Below are positions 52,044 through 61,481 of a DNA stretch of 64,000 bases, in pieces. The DNA comes from Burkholderia sp. Ac-20365 (GTDB taxonomy: Bacteria > Pseudomonadota > Gammaproteobacteria > Burkholderiales > Burkholderiaceae), in the NCBI RefSeq assembly GCF_017104715.1, contig NZ_JAAGPI010000001.1, positions 372,001 to 436,000 of the forward strand, in the 5' to 3' direction. Numbering within the stretch: the first letter of the stretch is position 1; each line of letters starts with the position of its first letter. A model generated the notes under the pieces. It was given only the letters and a program-made list of their open reading frames with translations. It was not told the origin of the DNA and did no database searches. Position numbers and translations under genes: made by a program.

Positions 52044-53531
52044 ATGAATCAGCAAGCGGCTGCAGCCCAGTATTCCGACGCGCAGGTCAGTGAAGGCGCG
52101 TCGCTTCTCGATGAAATCGTCGAGAAGAGCAAGGTAGCGAAGTCCGAATCCGAACACGCACGCGCGAAAGATCTGATCGGCGAACTCGTCAGTCAGGTGC
52201 TGGATGGCACGGTGATCGTCTCGGACAACCTGTCCGCGACCATCGACGCACGCGTCGCCGAACTCGACCGTCTGATTTCCGACCAGCTGAGCAGCGTGAT
52301 GCACGCGCCCGAATTCCAGCGCATGGAAAGCACGTGGCGCGGGCTCGATTATCTGTGCAAGGAAAGCAATACCGGTTCGACGATCAAGATCAAGGCACTG
52401 CATGCGCCGAAGCGCGATCTCGTGCGCGACTTCAAGACGGCGATCGAATTCGACCAGAGCGCGCTCTTCAAGAAGGTCTATGAAGAAGAGTTCGGTACAT
52501 TTGGCGGTTCGCCATTCGGCACGCTGATCGGCGACTTCGAGATCACGCGTCAGCCGGAAGACATGTACTTCATCGAGCAGATGTCGCACGTTGCGGCGGC
52601 CGCGCACGCGCCGTTCATTACGTCGTCGTCGCCGGAACTGCTCGGACTCGAATCGTTCGCCGATCTCGGCAAGCCGCGCGATCTCGGCAAGGTGTTCGAT
52701 ACCGTCGAATACGCCAAGTGGAAGTCGTTCCGCGACGCAGAAGATTCGCGCTATGTCGGTCTGACATTGCCGCGTTTCCTCGGCCGTCTGCCGTTCAATC
52801 CGAAAGACGGCGCAACGGCGGAAGGCTTCAATTTCGTCGAAGACGTGGACGGCACCGATCACAGCAAGTACCTGTGGTGCAACGCCGCGTGGGCATTCGC
52901 TGCGCGCCTGACGGCTGCATTCGACGACTTCGGCTGGTGCGCGGCGATTCGCGGCGTGGAAGGCGGCGGTCTCGTCGAAGATCTGCCTACGCATACCTTC
53001 AAGACCGACGACGGTGAAATCGCACTGAAGTGCCCGACGGAAATCGCCATTACCGACCGCCGTGAAAAAGAACTGAGCGATCTCGGCTTTATTCCGCTCG
53101 TGCATTGCAAGAACTCTGACTACGCCGCGTTCTTCGCCGCGCAGTCCGTGCAGAAGCCTAAAAAATACAACACCGACAGCGCAAATGCGAACTCCGTGCT
53201 GTCCGCGCAATTGCAGTACATCTTCTCGGTATCGCGCGTCGCGCACTACCTGAAGGCGATGATGCGCGACAAGATCGGCAGTTTTGCATCGGCGCAAAAC
53301 GTCGAAGTGTTTCTGAACCGCTGGATCTCGCAATACGTGCTACTCGACGATAACGCGAGCCAGGAACAGAAAGCGCAGTTCCCGCTGCGCGAGGCATCGA
53401 TTCAGGTCTCGGAAATTCCGGGCAAACCCGGCTCGTATCGTTCGGTCGCATTCCTGCGTCCGCACTTCCAGCTGGATGAGCTTTCCATTTCCCTGCGCCT
53501 CGTGGCGGATCTGCCGAAGCCGGCAAATTGA
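52044..53531 (+). CDS. tssC: Type VI secretion sheath large subunit TssC, 495 aa
   Basis: The large sheath protomer. Diagnostic stretches include WRGLDYLCKESN, EEEFGTFGGSPFGTLIGDFEI and DNASQEQKAQFPLREASIQV. The length is normal. The start is preceded by GGGGG. A strong hairpin lies between its stop and hcp (53546-53570), which may let the downstream hcp message accumulate to its usual high level. Confidence 0.95.
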   Translation: MNQQAAAAQYSDAQVSEGASLLDEIVEKSKVAKSESEHARAKDLIGELVSQVLDGTVIVSDNLSATIDARVAELDRLISDQLSSVMHAPEFQRMESTWRGLDYLCKESNTGSTIKIKALHAPKRDLVRDFKTAIEFDQSALFKKVYEEEFGTFGGSPFGTLIGDFEITRQPEDMYFIEQMSHVAAAAHAPFITSSSPELLGLESFADLGKPRDLGKVFDTVEYAKWKSFRDAEDSRYVGLTLPRFLGRLPFNPKDGATAEGFNFVEDVDGTDHSKYLWCNAAWAFAARLTAAFDDFGWCAAIRGVEGGGLVEDLPTHTFKTDDGEIALKCPTEIAITDRREKELSDLGFIPLVHCKNSDYAAFFAAQSVQKPKKYNTDSANANSVLSAQLQYIFSVSRVAHYLKAMMRDKIGSFASAQNVEVFLNRWISQYVLLDDNASQEQKAQFPLREASIQVSEIPGKPGSYRSVAFLRPHFQLDELSISLRLVADLPKPAN

Positions 53532-53545
53532 TAAACGCAATCAGC

Positions 53546-53570
53546 TCGCCCGGGTAGGCCGCCCGGGCGA
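53546..53570 (+). ncRNA. Hairpin between tssC and hcp
   Basis: TCGCCCGGG (53546-53554) and CCCGGGCGA (53562-53570) are perfect arms around a 7-base loop, 36 bases before the hcp start. There is no T tract, so it may be an mRNA-stabilising or processing element. Confidence 0.45.
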
Positions 53571-53605
53571 CTGTTAAAACCACCTCTTTGGGGAGTCGCG
53601 ATATT

Positions 53606-54109
53606 ATGAAGGACATCTACTTAAAGTTCGGCAATCCTGCAATCAAGGGTGAATCCGCCGACAAGGACCATCAGGGCTGGATCGAAATCGATTCGTGGAC
53701 GCATGCGATCACGCAGCCGCGTTCGGCGACGGCATCGACGGCAGGCGGTCACACGTCGGAGCGCTGCGAGCACGCCGACATGGCGTTCACGAAAGACATC
53801 GACGTGGTGAGCCCGCTGCTCTATCAACACGCTTCGGGCGGCACGACGTTCGACGAAGTCACCATCGACTTCATGCGTTCGGACGGCGAAGGCAATCGCA
53901 TCAAGTATCTCGAAGTGAAACTGAAGTACGTGATTATTTCGAGCATTACGCCGAGCGTGGTTGGCGAAGGTCTGCCAACGGAAGCGTTCTCGCTGAAGTA
54001 CGCTGCTGTGCAATGGAAGTACACGCAGCAGAAGATTGGCGGCAATCAGGGCGGCAATGCGCAAGGTGCATGGAGCTTGACGAAGAACGACAAGACCTAC
54101 GCGGTCTGA
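53606..54109 (+). CDS. hcp: Hcp, type VI secretion inner tube protein (TssD), 167 aa
   Basis: The ring-forming tube protein and chaperone for small effectors. N-terminal MKDIYLKFGNPAIKGES and the DIDVVSPLLYQHASGGTTF block are Hcp hallmarks. ATG 53606 was chosen over one 18 bases upstream because it begins the conserved domain and follows GGGGAG at 53590-53595. Hairpins flank the gene on both sides. No effector gene or VgrG gene is near enough to indicate its cargo. Confidence 0.95.
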   Translation: MKDIYLKFGNPAIKGESADKDHQGWIEIDSWTHAITQPRSATASTAGGHTSERCEHADMAFTKDIDVVSPLLYQHASGGTTFDEVTIDFMRSDGEGNRIKYLEVKLKYVIISSITPSVVGEGLPTEAFSLKYAAVQWKYTQQKIGGNQGGNAQGAWSLTKNDKTYAV

Positions 54110-54116
54110 TGATGGT

Positions 54117-54146
54117 GGGTCCGTGCGCCCTCGTGCGCGCGGACCC
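54117..54146 (+). ncRNA. Hairpin between hcp and tssE
   Basis: GGGTCCGTGCGC (54117-54128) pairs with GCGCGCGGACCC (54135-54146) with one wobble pair. No T tract follows; a processing or stability element is likely. Confidence 0.4.
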
Positions 54147-54184
54147 GTTGACGCAGTACTGCTGAAGTCGCTCGACGCAATCCA

Positions 54185-54664
54185 ATGAAGCGATTCGAAC
54201 CCAGTTTCTTCGACAAACTGTTCGACGACGAACCGCATGTGCCGGCACCGGCGGCAATGCGGCAATTGTCGCTGGATGAGTTGAAGTCGAATGTCGCGCG
54301 CGACGTCGAAGCGATCCTCAATACGCGTATCGCGTTGACGGAAGCCGACCTCGCGGCATTGCCGGAATGCCAGCGCTCGGTGCTCACGTATGGATTGAAT
54401 GACTTTTCCGGTCTGAGTCTCGCGAGCCATTACGACCGCATGTTCATCTGCAAGTCGATCCAGCAGGCGATCGGCCGGCATGAGCCGCGTTTGCAGCAGG
54501 TTGCCGTGACGCTCGAATTGAACGAACAGTCGACCAGCGCGCTGTACTTTGCGATTCAGGCTTTGCTGGTCGTGCATCCGGCAGAAGAGCCGGTGAGTTT
54601 CGACGCGATGCTGCATCCGTCGACCTTGCAATACTCGGTGACGCGCGCACGCGCGAAACTGTGA
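54185..54664 (+). CDS. tssE: Type VI secretion baseplate protein TssE, 159 aa
   Basis: A gp25-like baseplate wedge component. The SLDELKSNVARDVEAILNTR stretch (in shorter blocks), YGLNDFSGLS and RHEPRLQQVAVTL are diagnostic. It joins TssF, TssG and TssK in the baseplate. It lies 75 bases after hcp, with a hairpin between, and 55 bases before tssF. Confidence 0.93.
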   Translation: MKRFEPSFFDKLFDDEPHVPAPAAMRQLSLDELKSNVARDVEAILNTRIALTEADLAALPECQRSVLTYGLNDFSGLSLASHYDRMFICKSIQQAIGRHEPRLQQVAVTLELNEQSTSALYFAIQALLVVHPAEEPVSFDAMLHPSTLQYSVTRARAKL

Positions 54665-54719
54665 TACCGCGAGCCTGCATGCAGGCCAAAGCGGAAAGAT
54701 CTCGCTCGGGGATGGAGTA

Positions 54720-56558
54720 ATGGAAGAACTGCTGCCGTATTACGAGCGCGAGTTATCGTTTTTGCGTCGTTATTCGCGTGACTTCGCCGAACGCTATCCG
54801 AAGATCGCCGCACGTCTCGCGATGACGGGCGAGCATTGCGAAGACCCGCACGTCGAGCGGATGATCGAGTCGTTTGCGCTGCTGGGCGCGCGCATCAACA
54901 AGAAGCTCGACGACGACTACCCAGAATTCACAGAAGCACTTTTCGAAGTGCTGTATCCGCATTATTTGCGGCCATTTCCTTCCTGTTCGATTGCGCAATT
55001 CGGTTTGTCCGGCAGCATCGGCAATCTGACGCAGCCGACAACGATCGAGCGCGGCACCGAGGTCAAATCGCGCCCGATACGCGGCGTGCAGTGTCGTTTT
55101 CGTACAGCATATGACGTCACCCTCGCGCCGGTTCGAATTTCGGAAGCGAAGTACACGTCAGTGGCAATGGCGCCAAGCGCCACTGTGTTGCCGCAGAATG
55201 CCACGGGCATGCTGTCGATTACATTCGAATCGACAGCGCCGCAACTCGATCTCGGTACGCTGAAACTGGGTACGTTGCGCACGCATTTGCACGGTGAGCA
55301 ATCGTTTGTTGCGGCGCTGTCGGACTGTCTTTTCATGCACGCGCTAGGCGCATACGTCGAGCCCGAACGCAATGGCGTATGGAAAGCATTGCGTACCATG
55401 CCGATCGAACAGGCAGGGTTCGACGAACGGGATGCGTTGATCGACTATCCCGCGAAATCTCATCCCGCTTATCGGCTATTGACCGAGTACTTTGCGTTTC
55501 CGGACAAATTCAGTTTTGCCGATTTCGACCTCGGTGCAATGCTGCGTGCGAGCGGACGCTGCCATCGCATCACGCTGCATGTCGTGCTGAAAGACGTGCG
55601 TGGCGATTCGAATATCGCGCGCCTGCTCGATGCGTTCCTTGCGCAAAACCTCCGGCTTTTCTGCACACCTGTCGTCAATCTGTTCAAGCAGCACGGTGAG
55701 CCGATCCGTATCAATCATCAGGCGGTGTCGTATCCGGTAGTGGCGGAAGCGCGTCGTGCGTTCGCGTACGAAGTCTATTCGATCGATTCCGTGCGGCTCG
55801 TGCGTCAGCAGGCGCATGGTGAGTCGGTGACGGAGTTTCGTCCGTTCTATTCGCTGCATCACGGAGAGACGGCGCGCGCGGGACACTACTGGTTTGCGCG
55901 CCGAAATGACTGGGTTGCGCAGAAAAGCCCCGGCTACGAGACGGAAATCTCGATCGTCGATATCGACTTCGAACCGTCCGCGCCGCAAACGGATACGCTC
56001 AGCGTCGATCTGACCTGTACCAATCGCGATCTGCCTGCGCAGCTCGCGGCGGGTCTCGAAGGCGGTGATCTGTTTCTCGAAGGCGGCTCGCTGGCGAGTA
56101 CCTTGACACTATTACGCCGGCCCACGCCGAGCGTTCGCTTCGAGCGGGGCCGTTCCGCACATTGGCGTCTGATTTCGCATCTAGCGCTCAATCACGTCTC
56201 GCTTGCGGGCAGTGGGCTGTCGGCGCTAAAGGAAATGCTTGCGCTATACGATCTGCGGCGCACGGCGGTATCGGCGCGTCATGTGGACGGCATTACGGGC
56301 ATCGATCAGCGCGCGGCTGTGCAGTGGTTGCCGGGCAATCCGTTCGCCACGTTCGTGCGCGGCCTCGAAGTGCGTATGACCGTCGACGAAGAACATTTCG
56401 TCGGCGCGAGTCTCGCGTCGTTCGTCGGCGTGATCGATCGATTCTTTGGGCTGTATGTGCATCTGAACAGCTTTGTGCAACTGGTCGTCGTGTCGAAGCG
56501 CACAGGCGAGGAGATCTTGCGATGCAAACCGCGCAGCGGCGAATCGATCCTGGCGTAG
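54720..56558 (+). CDS. tssF: Type VI secretion baseplate protein TssF, 612 aa
   Basis: The large wedge protein. N-terminal ELLPYYERELSFLRRYSRDF, YPHYLRPFPSCSI and the C-terminal GLYVHLNSFVQLVV are typical of TssF. The length is normal. A GGGATGGAG precedes ATG 54720. Its 3' end overlaps the start of tssG by 37 bases. Confidence 0.94.
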   Translation: MEELLPYYERELSFLRRYSRDFAERYPKIAARLAMTGEHCEDPHVERMIESFALLGARINKKLDDDYPEFTEALFEVLYPHYLRPFPSCSIAQFGLSGSIGNLTQPTTIERGTEVKSRPIRGVQCRFRTAYDVTLAPVRISEAKYTSVAMAPSATVLPQNATGMLSITFESTAPQLDLGTLKLGTLRTHLHGEQSFVAALSDCLFMHALGAYVEPERNGVWKALRTMPIEQAGFDERDALIDYPAKSHPAYRLLTEYFAFPDKFSFADFDLGAMLRASGRCHRITLHVVLKDVRGDSNIARLLDAFLAQNLRLFCTPVVNLFKQHGEPIRINHQAVSYPVVAEARRAFAYEVYSIDSVRLVRQQAHGESVTEFRPFYSLHHGETARAGHYWFARRNDWVAQKSPGYETEISIVDIDFEPSAPQTDTLSVDLTCTNRDLPAQLAAGLEGGDLFLEGGSLASTLTLLRRPTPSVRFERGRSAHWRLISHLALNHVSLAGSGLSALKEMLALYDLRRTAVSARHVDGITGIDQRAAVQWLPGNPFATFVRGLEVRMTVDEEHFVGASLASFVGVIDRFFGLYVHLNSFVQLVVVSKRTGEEILRCKPRSGESILA

Positions 56559-57607
56559 TCGAGCAACTGCTCGACGAACCGCACCGCTTCCAGTTCTTTC
56601 AGGCGGTGCGTCTGCTGGAAAAGTGGTTCGGACAGGAAGCGTCCCAGCGTACGGGCGATGTGGTCGCGCAGCGCATGATGTTTCGCACGACGCTATCGCT
56701 CGCATTTCCACCCAGCGAAATTCATTCGGCGATGTCGTACGACGAAGACGGCAATCCGCTGAAGGACAAGGCGCAGCGTACGGCTGCGTTGATCGATGAC
56801 TCGATCGACAAGGTCGATCTGACGCCGGCATTCTTTGGCATGCTCGGCGGGCAGGGCGCATTGCCGCTGAACTACACCGAGCAACTGATCAGCCGCGAGC
56901 AGTTGTCGCGCGATCGTGCTGCACGTGAGTTTTTCGATGTGTTCTCGAATCGCGCGACGGCGCTTTTCTACGCGGCATGGAAAAAGTACCGCTTGCCGTT
57001 TCATTATGAACTCGATCGCGACGAGCGGTACTTGCCGCTGCTGCTGTCGTTGGCGGGTGTAGGTGACGCCGATACGCGCGCGAGTCTGCAAGCCGGAAAA
57101 GGCGCACTGTTCGACGAAGCGATTGCGGGCTATGCGCTCGCTGCGCGTCATCGCCCGGTTTCTGCGGCGTATTTGCAGCGCAATCTGTCCGAGTACTTCA
57201 ACGTGCCCGTGCATGTCGATCAGTTCATCGGCAAATGGTACGACGTGCCGCGCGATCAGTTGACGGTGCTGGGTGGCGTCAATGCAACGCTCGGCGCGAC
57301 AGCGCTGGCGGGCACGCGTGTGTGGCAACGCGACATGCGCGTGCGTCTCGTGATCGGCCCGTTGAAGAAGGCCGATTACGAAGCGTTCCTGCCCGGCGCA
57401 GAGCGGGCGGTTGCACTCGAACGGATGTTGACGCTTCTCGCAGGCGTCACGCTCGAATATGAAGTGAAGCTGAAACTGCGTCACGAAGACGTTGGCCCCA
57501 GCATTCTCGGCAAAGGTTCTCGCCTCGGCTGGGACGCGTTCCTGTGCACGCATGACGTGACCGAGGATCGCGCGGACGCACGCTACGAACTGCACGTGAT
57601 CCATTGA
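56522..57607 (+). CDS. tssG: Type VI secretion baseplate protein TssG, 361 aa
   Basis: Forms the TssFG wedge. RRIDPGVVEQLLDEPHRFQFFQAVRLLEKWF (in shorter stretches) and FGMLGGQGALPLNYTEQ are diagnostic. ATG 56522 lies inside the end of tssF (37-base overlap), which couples translation. The open frame runs further upstream in a shadow of tssF, so the shorter start is used. Confidence 0.93.
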   Translation: MQTAQRRIDPGVVEQLLDEPHRFQFFQAVRLLEKWFGQEASQRTGDVVAQRMMFRTTLSLAFPPSEIHSAMSYDEDGNPLKDKAQRTAALIDDSIDKVDLTPAFFGMLGGQGALPLNYTEQLISREQLSRDRAAREFFDVFSNRATALFYAAWKKYRLPFHYELDRDERYLPLLLSLAGVGDADTRASLQAGKGALFDEAIAGYALAARHRPVSAAYLQRNLSEYFNVPVHVDQFIGKWYDVPRDQLTVLGGVNATLGATALAGTRVWQRDMRVRLVIGPLKKADYEAFLPGAERAVALERMLTLLAGVTLEYEVKLKLRHEDVGPSILGKGSRLGWDAFLCTHDVTEDRADARYELHVIH

Positions 57608-57641
57608 CCGCACACAAAGAACAACGACACAAGAGTCCGCC

Positions 57642-60299
57642 ATGAGCACGCCACTGAAGACCCTGATCGCCAAACTCAACCCGACTTGCCGCCAGGCTGC
57701 GGAACTGGCCGCGAGTCGCTGCCTGTCGCGCGGTCATTACGAGGTCGATCTGGAGCACCTGTTTGGCGCGTTACTCGATGAACCGTCAACGGACGTGCCG
57801 CTCGTCATGCGCGCGAGCGGTATCGACGCGAATGCGTTGCGCGACGATCTCGAACGCGAGCTGGAACGGTTAAAAACGGGCAACACGCGTACGCCCGTGT
57901 TTTCAGTGCATCTGATTGCACTGTTCGAGCAGGCGTGGCTGATCGCTTCGCTTGATTCGCAAATCGCGCGGATTCGCTCCGGGCATCTGTTGCTCGCGTT
58001 GCTGAGCGCGCCCGATCTTGCCCAGTTCGCACAGCGCATGTCGCCGCTGTTTACAAAAGTGCGCGTGACGGATCTGAAGCACAAGTTCGACGAACTGACG
58101 CAAGGTTCGCGTGAAAGTGAAGGAGCGTCGTCGACATCTCCGGAAAACGCATCCGCTTCGGACCACACAACCCGCACTAACACCGCATCGAGAACACCCG
58201 CGCTCGATACCTACACGACGAACCTCACACAGCGCGCCCGCGACGGTCATATCGACCCTGTCATCGGCCGCGAAGCGGAGATCCGCCAGACCATCGATAT
58301 TCTGATGCGCCGCCGCCAGAATAATCCGATCATGACGGGCGAGGCGGGCGTCGGTAAAACGGCTGTAGTCGAAGGGCTCGCGTTGCGCATCGCCGCGGAT
58401 GACGTGCCGCCGCCGTTGCGCGGCGTCGCACTGCATGTGCTCGATATGGGACTGCTGCAAGCGGGTGCGAGCGTGAAGGGCGAGTTCGAGAATCGCCTGA
58501 AGAGCGTGATCGACGAAGTGAAGAAGAGTGCGCATCCCATCATTCTCTTCATCGACGAAGCGCATACGATCATCGGCGCGGGCGGCACGGCGGGACAGAA
58601 CGATGCGGCCAATCTGCTGAAACCAGCGTTGGCGCGCGGCGAGTTGCGCACGATCGCTGCGACAACCTGGAGTGAGTACAAGAAGTACTTCGAGAAAGAC
58701 GCCGCACTTGCACGGCGTTTCCAGGTCGTGAAGATCGAAGAGCCGGATGAAACCCTCGCGGCCGCGATGTTGCGCGGCATGTCCGCGCTGATGGAGAAGC
58801 ACTTCAACGTCCGCATTCTCGACAATGCCATTACGGAAGCGGTGCGCCTGTCGCACCGCTATATCAGCGGACGTCAGTTGCCGGACAAGGCGATCAGCGT
58901 ACTCGATACGGCCTGTGCGAAAGTCGCACTCGCGCAGAGCGCGACGCCCGCTGCAATCGATGATACGAACAAGCGGCTCGAACGCATCGACGCCGAAGTC
59001 GCCGCATTGGAGCGCGAAGCGGCGAGCGGTGTGTCGCACGATGAACGCCTCACGGCATTGAGCGAACAGCGTGCGACGGAAGTCGAGCGGCTCGAGCACG
59101 ACAAGGCGCGATATGAGAAAGAGCGCGCAATTGTCGGTGAAGTTGTCGCATTGCGCGAAAAGATCGATGCTGCCCGCGAAGGCAAGCAGCATGACGCAGA
59201 ACTTTCGGGTCTTCGCGAAGAACTCGAACGTCGGGTCGCAGAGCTTGCAGAATTACAGAAGACCACGCCGATGGTGCCGTTGCAGGTCGATGCACATGTC
59301 GTCGCTGAAATTGTCGCGTCATGGACAGGCATTCCGCTTGGCCGCATGGTGAAGGACGAGTTGCGCACGGTGCTCAATCTGCAGCCGTTGCTGACGGAAC
59401 GCGTGATCGGACAGGATCATGCACTGGAAGCGATTGCGCAGCGAGTGCGCACGGCCAGCGCAAATCTCGAAGATCCGAACAAGCCGCGCGGCGTGTTCAT
59501 GTTCGTCGGGCCATCCGGGGTCGGCAAGACGGAGACGGCGCTTGCGCTGGCCGACATCCTGTATGGCGGCGAGCGCAAGATGATCACCATCAATATGAGC
59601 GAGTATCAGGAGGCGCACAGCGTGTCCGGCCTGAAGGGTTCGCCGCCGGGTTATGTCGGCTATGGCGAAGGCGGTGTGTTGACGGAGGCCGTGCGACGCA
59701 ATCCTTATTCGGTCGTATTGCTCGATGAAGTCGAAAAGGCGCACCCGGATGTGCTGGAAATGTTCTTCCAGGTATTCGACAAAGGCACGATGGATGATGC
59801 CGAAGGGCGCGAGATCGATTTTCGCAATACGCTGATCATATTGACGTCGAATGTCGGTTCGTCTGCGGTGATGCAGGCATGCCTGAACAGGAGCGCAGAC
59901 GAAATGCCCGATGCCGATGGACTCGCGGAAATGCTGCGTCCGCAGTTGTACAAGGCGTTCAAGCCGGCATTTCTCGGCCGCATGAAAGTCGTGCCTTACT
60001 ACCCGATTTCCGATGATGTACTCGCCGAAATTATCGATCTCAAACTCGAACGTATTCGCCGTCGTGTAGAAGCCAACCACAAGGCGGTGTTCGAGTGGGA
60101 TGAATCGCTCGTCGATGCAGTACTGGCGCGTTGCACGGAAGTCGATTCGGGCGCGCGCAATGTCGATCACATTCTTAACGGCACCTTGCTGCCCGAAATC
60201 GCGCAGCATGTGCTCGAACGAATCGCCGATGGCGTATCCATCAAGCGTATCGGCGCACGTGCTACCGAAGCCGGCGATTTCGAATACACCGTTGTCTGA
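57642..60299 (+). CDS. clpV: Type VI secretion ATPase ClpV (TssH), 885 aa
   Basis: A AAA+ unfoldase that disassembles contracted TssB/TssC sheath. An N-domain of about 150 residues with Clp_N-like repeats is followed by the first ATPase (Walker A GEAGVGKT at 233-240), a coiled-coil middle domain (about 415-540) and the second ATPase (Walker A GPSGVGKT near 623-630). The Ser/Thr-rich linker around 160-190 is longer than in ClpB. It starts 34 bases after tssG and runs almost to tssA. Confidence 0.94.
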   Translation: MSTPLKTLIAKLNPTCRQAAELAASRCLSRGHYEVDLEHLFGALLDEPSTDVPLVMRASGIDANALRDDLERELERLKTGNTRTPVFSVHLIALFEQAWLIASLDSQIARIRSGHLLLALLSAPDLAQFAQRMSPLFTKVRVTDLKHKFDELTQGSRESEGASSTSPENASASDHTTRTNTASRTPALDTYTTNLTQRARDGHIDPVIGREAEIRQTIDILMRRRQNNPIMTGEAGVGKTAVVEGLALRIAADDVPPPLRGVALHVLDMGLLQAGASVKGEFENRLKSVIDEVKKSAHPIILFIDEAHTIIGAGGTAGQNDAANLLKPALARGELRTIAATTWSEYKKYFEKDAALARRFQVVKIEEPDETLAAAMLRGMSALMEKHFNVRILDNAITEAVRLSHRYISGRQLPDKAISVLDTACAKVALAQSATPAAIDDTNKRLERIDAEVAALEREAASGVSHDERLTALSEQRATEVERLEHDKARYEKERAIVGEVVALREKIDAAREGKQHDAELSGLREELERRVAELAELQKTTPMVPLQVDAHVVAEIVASWTGIPLGRMVKDELRTVLNLQPLLTERVIGQDHALEAIAQRVRTASANLEDPNKPRGVFMFVGPSGVGKTETALALADILYGGERKMITINMSEYQEAHSVSGLKGSPPGYVGYGEGGVLTEAVRRNPYSVVLLDEVEKAHPDVLEMFFQVFDKGTMDDAEGREIDFRNTLIILTSNVGSSAVMQACLNRSADEMPDADGLAEMLRPQLYKAFKPAFLGRMKVVPYYPISDDVLAEIIDLKLERIRRRVEANHKAVFEWDESLVDAVLARCTEVDSGARNVDHILNGTLLPEIAQHVLERIADGVSIKRIGARATEAGDFEYTVV

Positions 60300-60313
60300 G
60301 ATTCTCCCGAAAC

Positions 60314-61429
60314 ATGCCGACCAATTTCATCACATTGCTTGAACCGATCAGCGACGCTTCGCCATGCGGCGACGATCTGCTGTTTTCCGCCGAATTCGAT
60401 GCAATCCAGCATGCACGCCGTTTCGATGATGCGTCGCTGGATCAGGGCGAGTGGGTGACCGAAATCAAGGAAGCCGACTGGTCGTTCGTGATCGAGCAGT
60501 GCACGGCCATGCTGAAAATGCAGACCAAAGATCTGCGCCTTGCCGCCTGGTTGACGGAAGCGCTGGCGATCGAAGAAGGCGCGGTAGGGCTCACGCAAGG
60601 TTATTCGCTGCTCGCGGGCCTGTGCGAGCGCTACTGGAACAGCGTGCATCCGCTCGTCGATGGCGACGATGCGGAGTACCGGCTCGGCAATATCGGCTGG
60701 CTGGTAGTGCGCACGGCGGAATTGCTGCGCGCATTGCCGGTCACGCAGGCGCCGGGCAACTCGTTCAGCACACTCGATTGGGACGTGGCGACGCATGTTG
60801 CGCAGGCGATCAGGCGCGACCCCGAACATGCGGACGATATTGCACGCGGCAAGCCATCGAACGAACAGATCGAGATGTCGAAGCGCGCGACGCAGCCTGC
60901 GTTCTACACAGTTTTGCTAGCGGATCTGCGCGCGTTCGAAGCGGCGATGCTGTCGCTCGAAAGCGAACTGGAGCGTCACGCAGGCGACGACGCGCCGAGT
61001 TTCCGCCAGGCGAAGGAAGCATATGAGGCCGTATATCGGCTGACGGAGCGCTTTGCGAAGGACGTAGGCGCGAACACGCAGACGCAGGCGCAAGTACAGC
61101 CACAACAACAAGCCGTCGAAGAACGAAGCGAGCCGTCGTTCAGGACGGCGCCGCTGGAGGAGCCGCCGTTGCCTACGTCAACCACGATCGCGCCGAATCC
61201 GACGCCAGGTGTCATTCAAAACCGGGCGCAGGCGGTTGCGCAATTGCGCGCGGTCGCCAGCTTCTTTCGTCGCACGGAGCCGCACAGCCCGGCAGCGTAT
61301 CTCGCCGACAAGGCCGCGGAGTGGGCGGAGATGCCGTTGCATCAATGGCTCGCGACCGTCGTCAAGGACGACGGCACGCTTTCTCATATCCGTGAGATGC
61401 TGGGCGTGAAGCCCGAAGAGAACAACTAG
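60314..61429 (+). CDS. tssA: Type VI secretion protein TssA (ImpA family), 371 aa
   Basis: Organises tail assembly at the baseplate or sheath end. The ImpA N-terminal domain (residues about 10-135, PISDASPCGDDLLFSAEFDAIQ in short blocks) is followed by a variable linker rich in Gln (about 255-290) and a C-terminal region LRAVASFFRRTEPHSPAAYLADKAAEWAEMPLHQWL in short blocks. It is the last gene of the rightward operon. A hairpin shared with the convergent OmpA gene lies just after it. Confidence 0.92.
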   Translation: MPTNFITLLEPISDASPCGDDLLFSAEFDAIQHARRFDDASLDQGEWVTEIKEADWSFVIEQCTAMLKMQTKDLRLAAWLTEALAIEEGAVGLTQGYSLLAGLCERYWNSVHPLVDGDDAEYRLGNIGWLVVRTAELLRALPVTQAPGNSFSTLDWDVATHVAQAIRRDPEHADDIARGKPSNEQIEMSKRATQPAFYTVLLADLRAFEAAMLSLESELERHAGDDAPSFRQAKEAYEAVYRLTERFAKDVGANTQTQAQVQPQQQAVEERSEPSFRTAPLEEPPLPTSTTIAPNPTPGVIQNRAQAVAQLRAVASFFRRTEPHSPAAYLADKAAEWAEMPLHQWLATVVKDDGTLSHIREMLGVKPEENN

Positions 61430-61443
61430 CCGCTAATGCACAC

Positions 61444-61477
61444 ATGCGCGCTGTTCGAAAGGACTGACAGCGCGCAT
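61444..61477. terminator. Hairpin between convergent tssA and ompA-like genes
   Basis: ATGCGCGCTGT (61444-61454) pairs perfectly with ACAGCGCGCAT (61467-61477) with a 12-base loop. It lies 15 bases after the tssA stop. No T tract. Confidence 0.55.
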
Positions 61478-61481
61478 CGCA

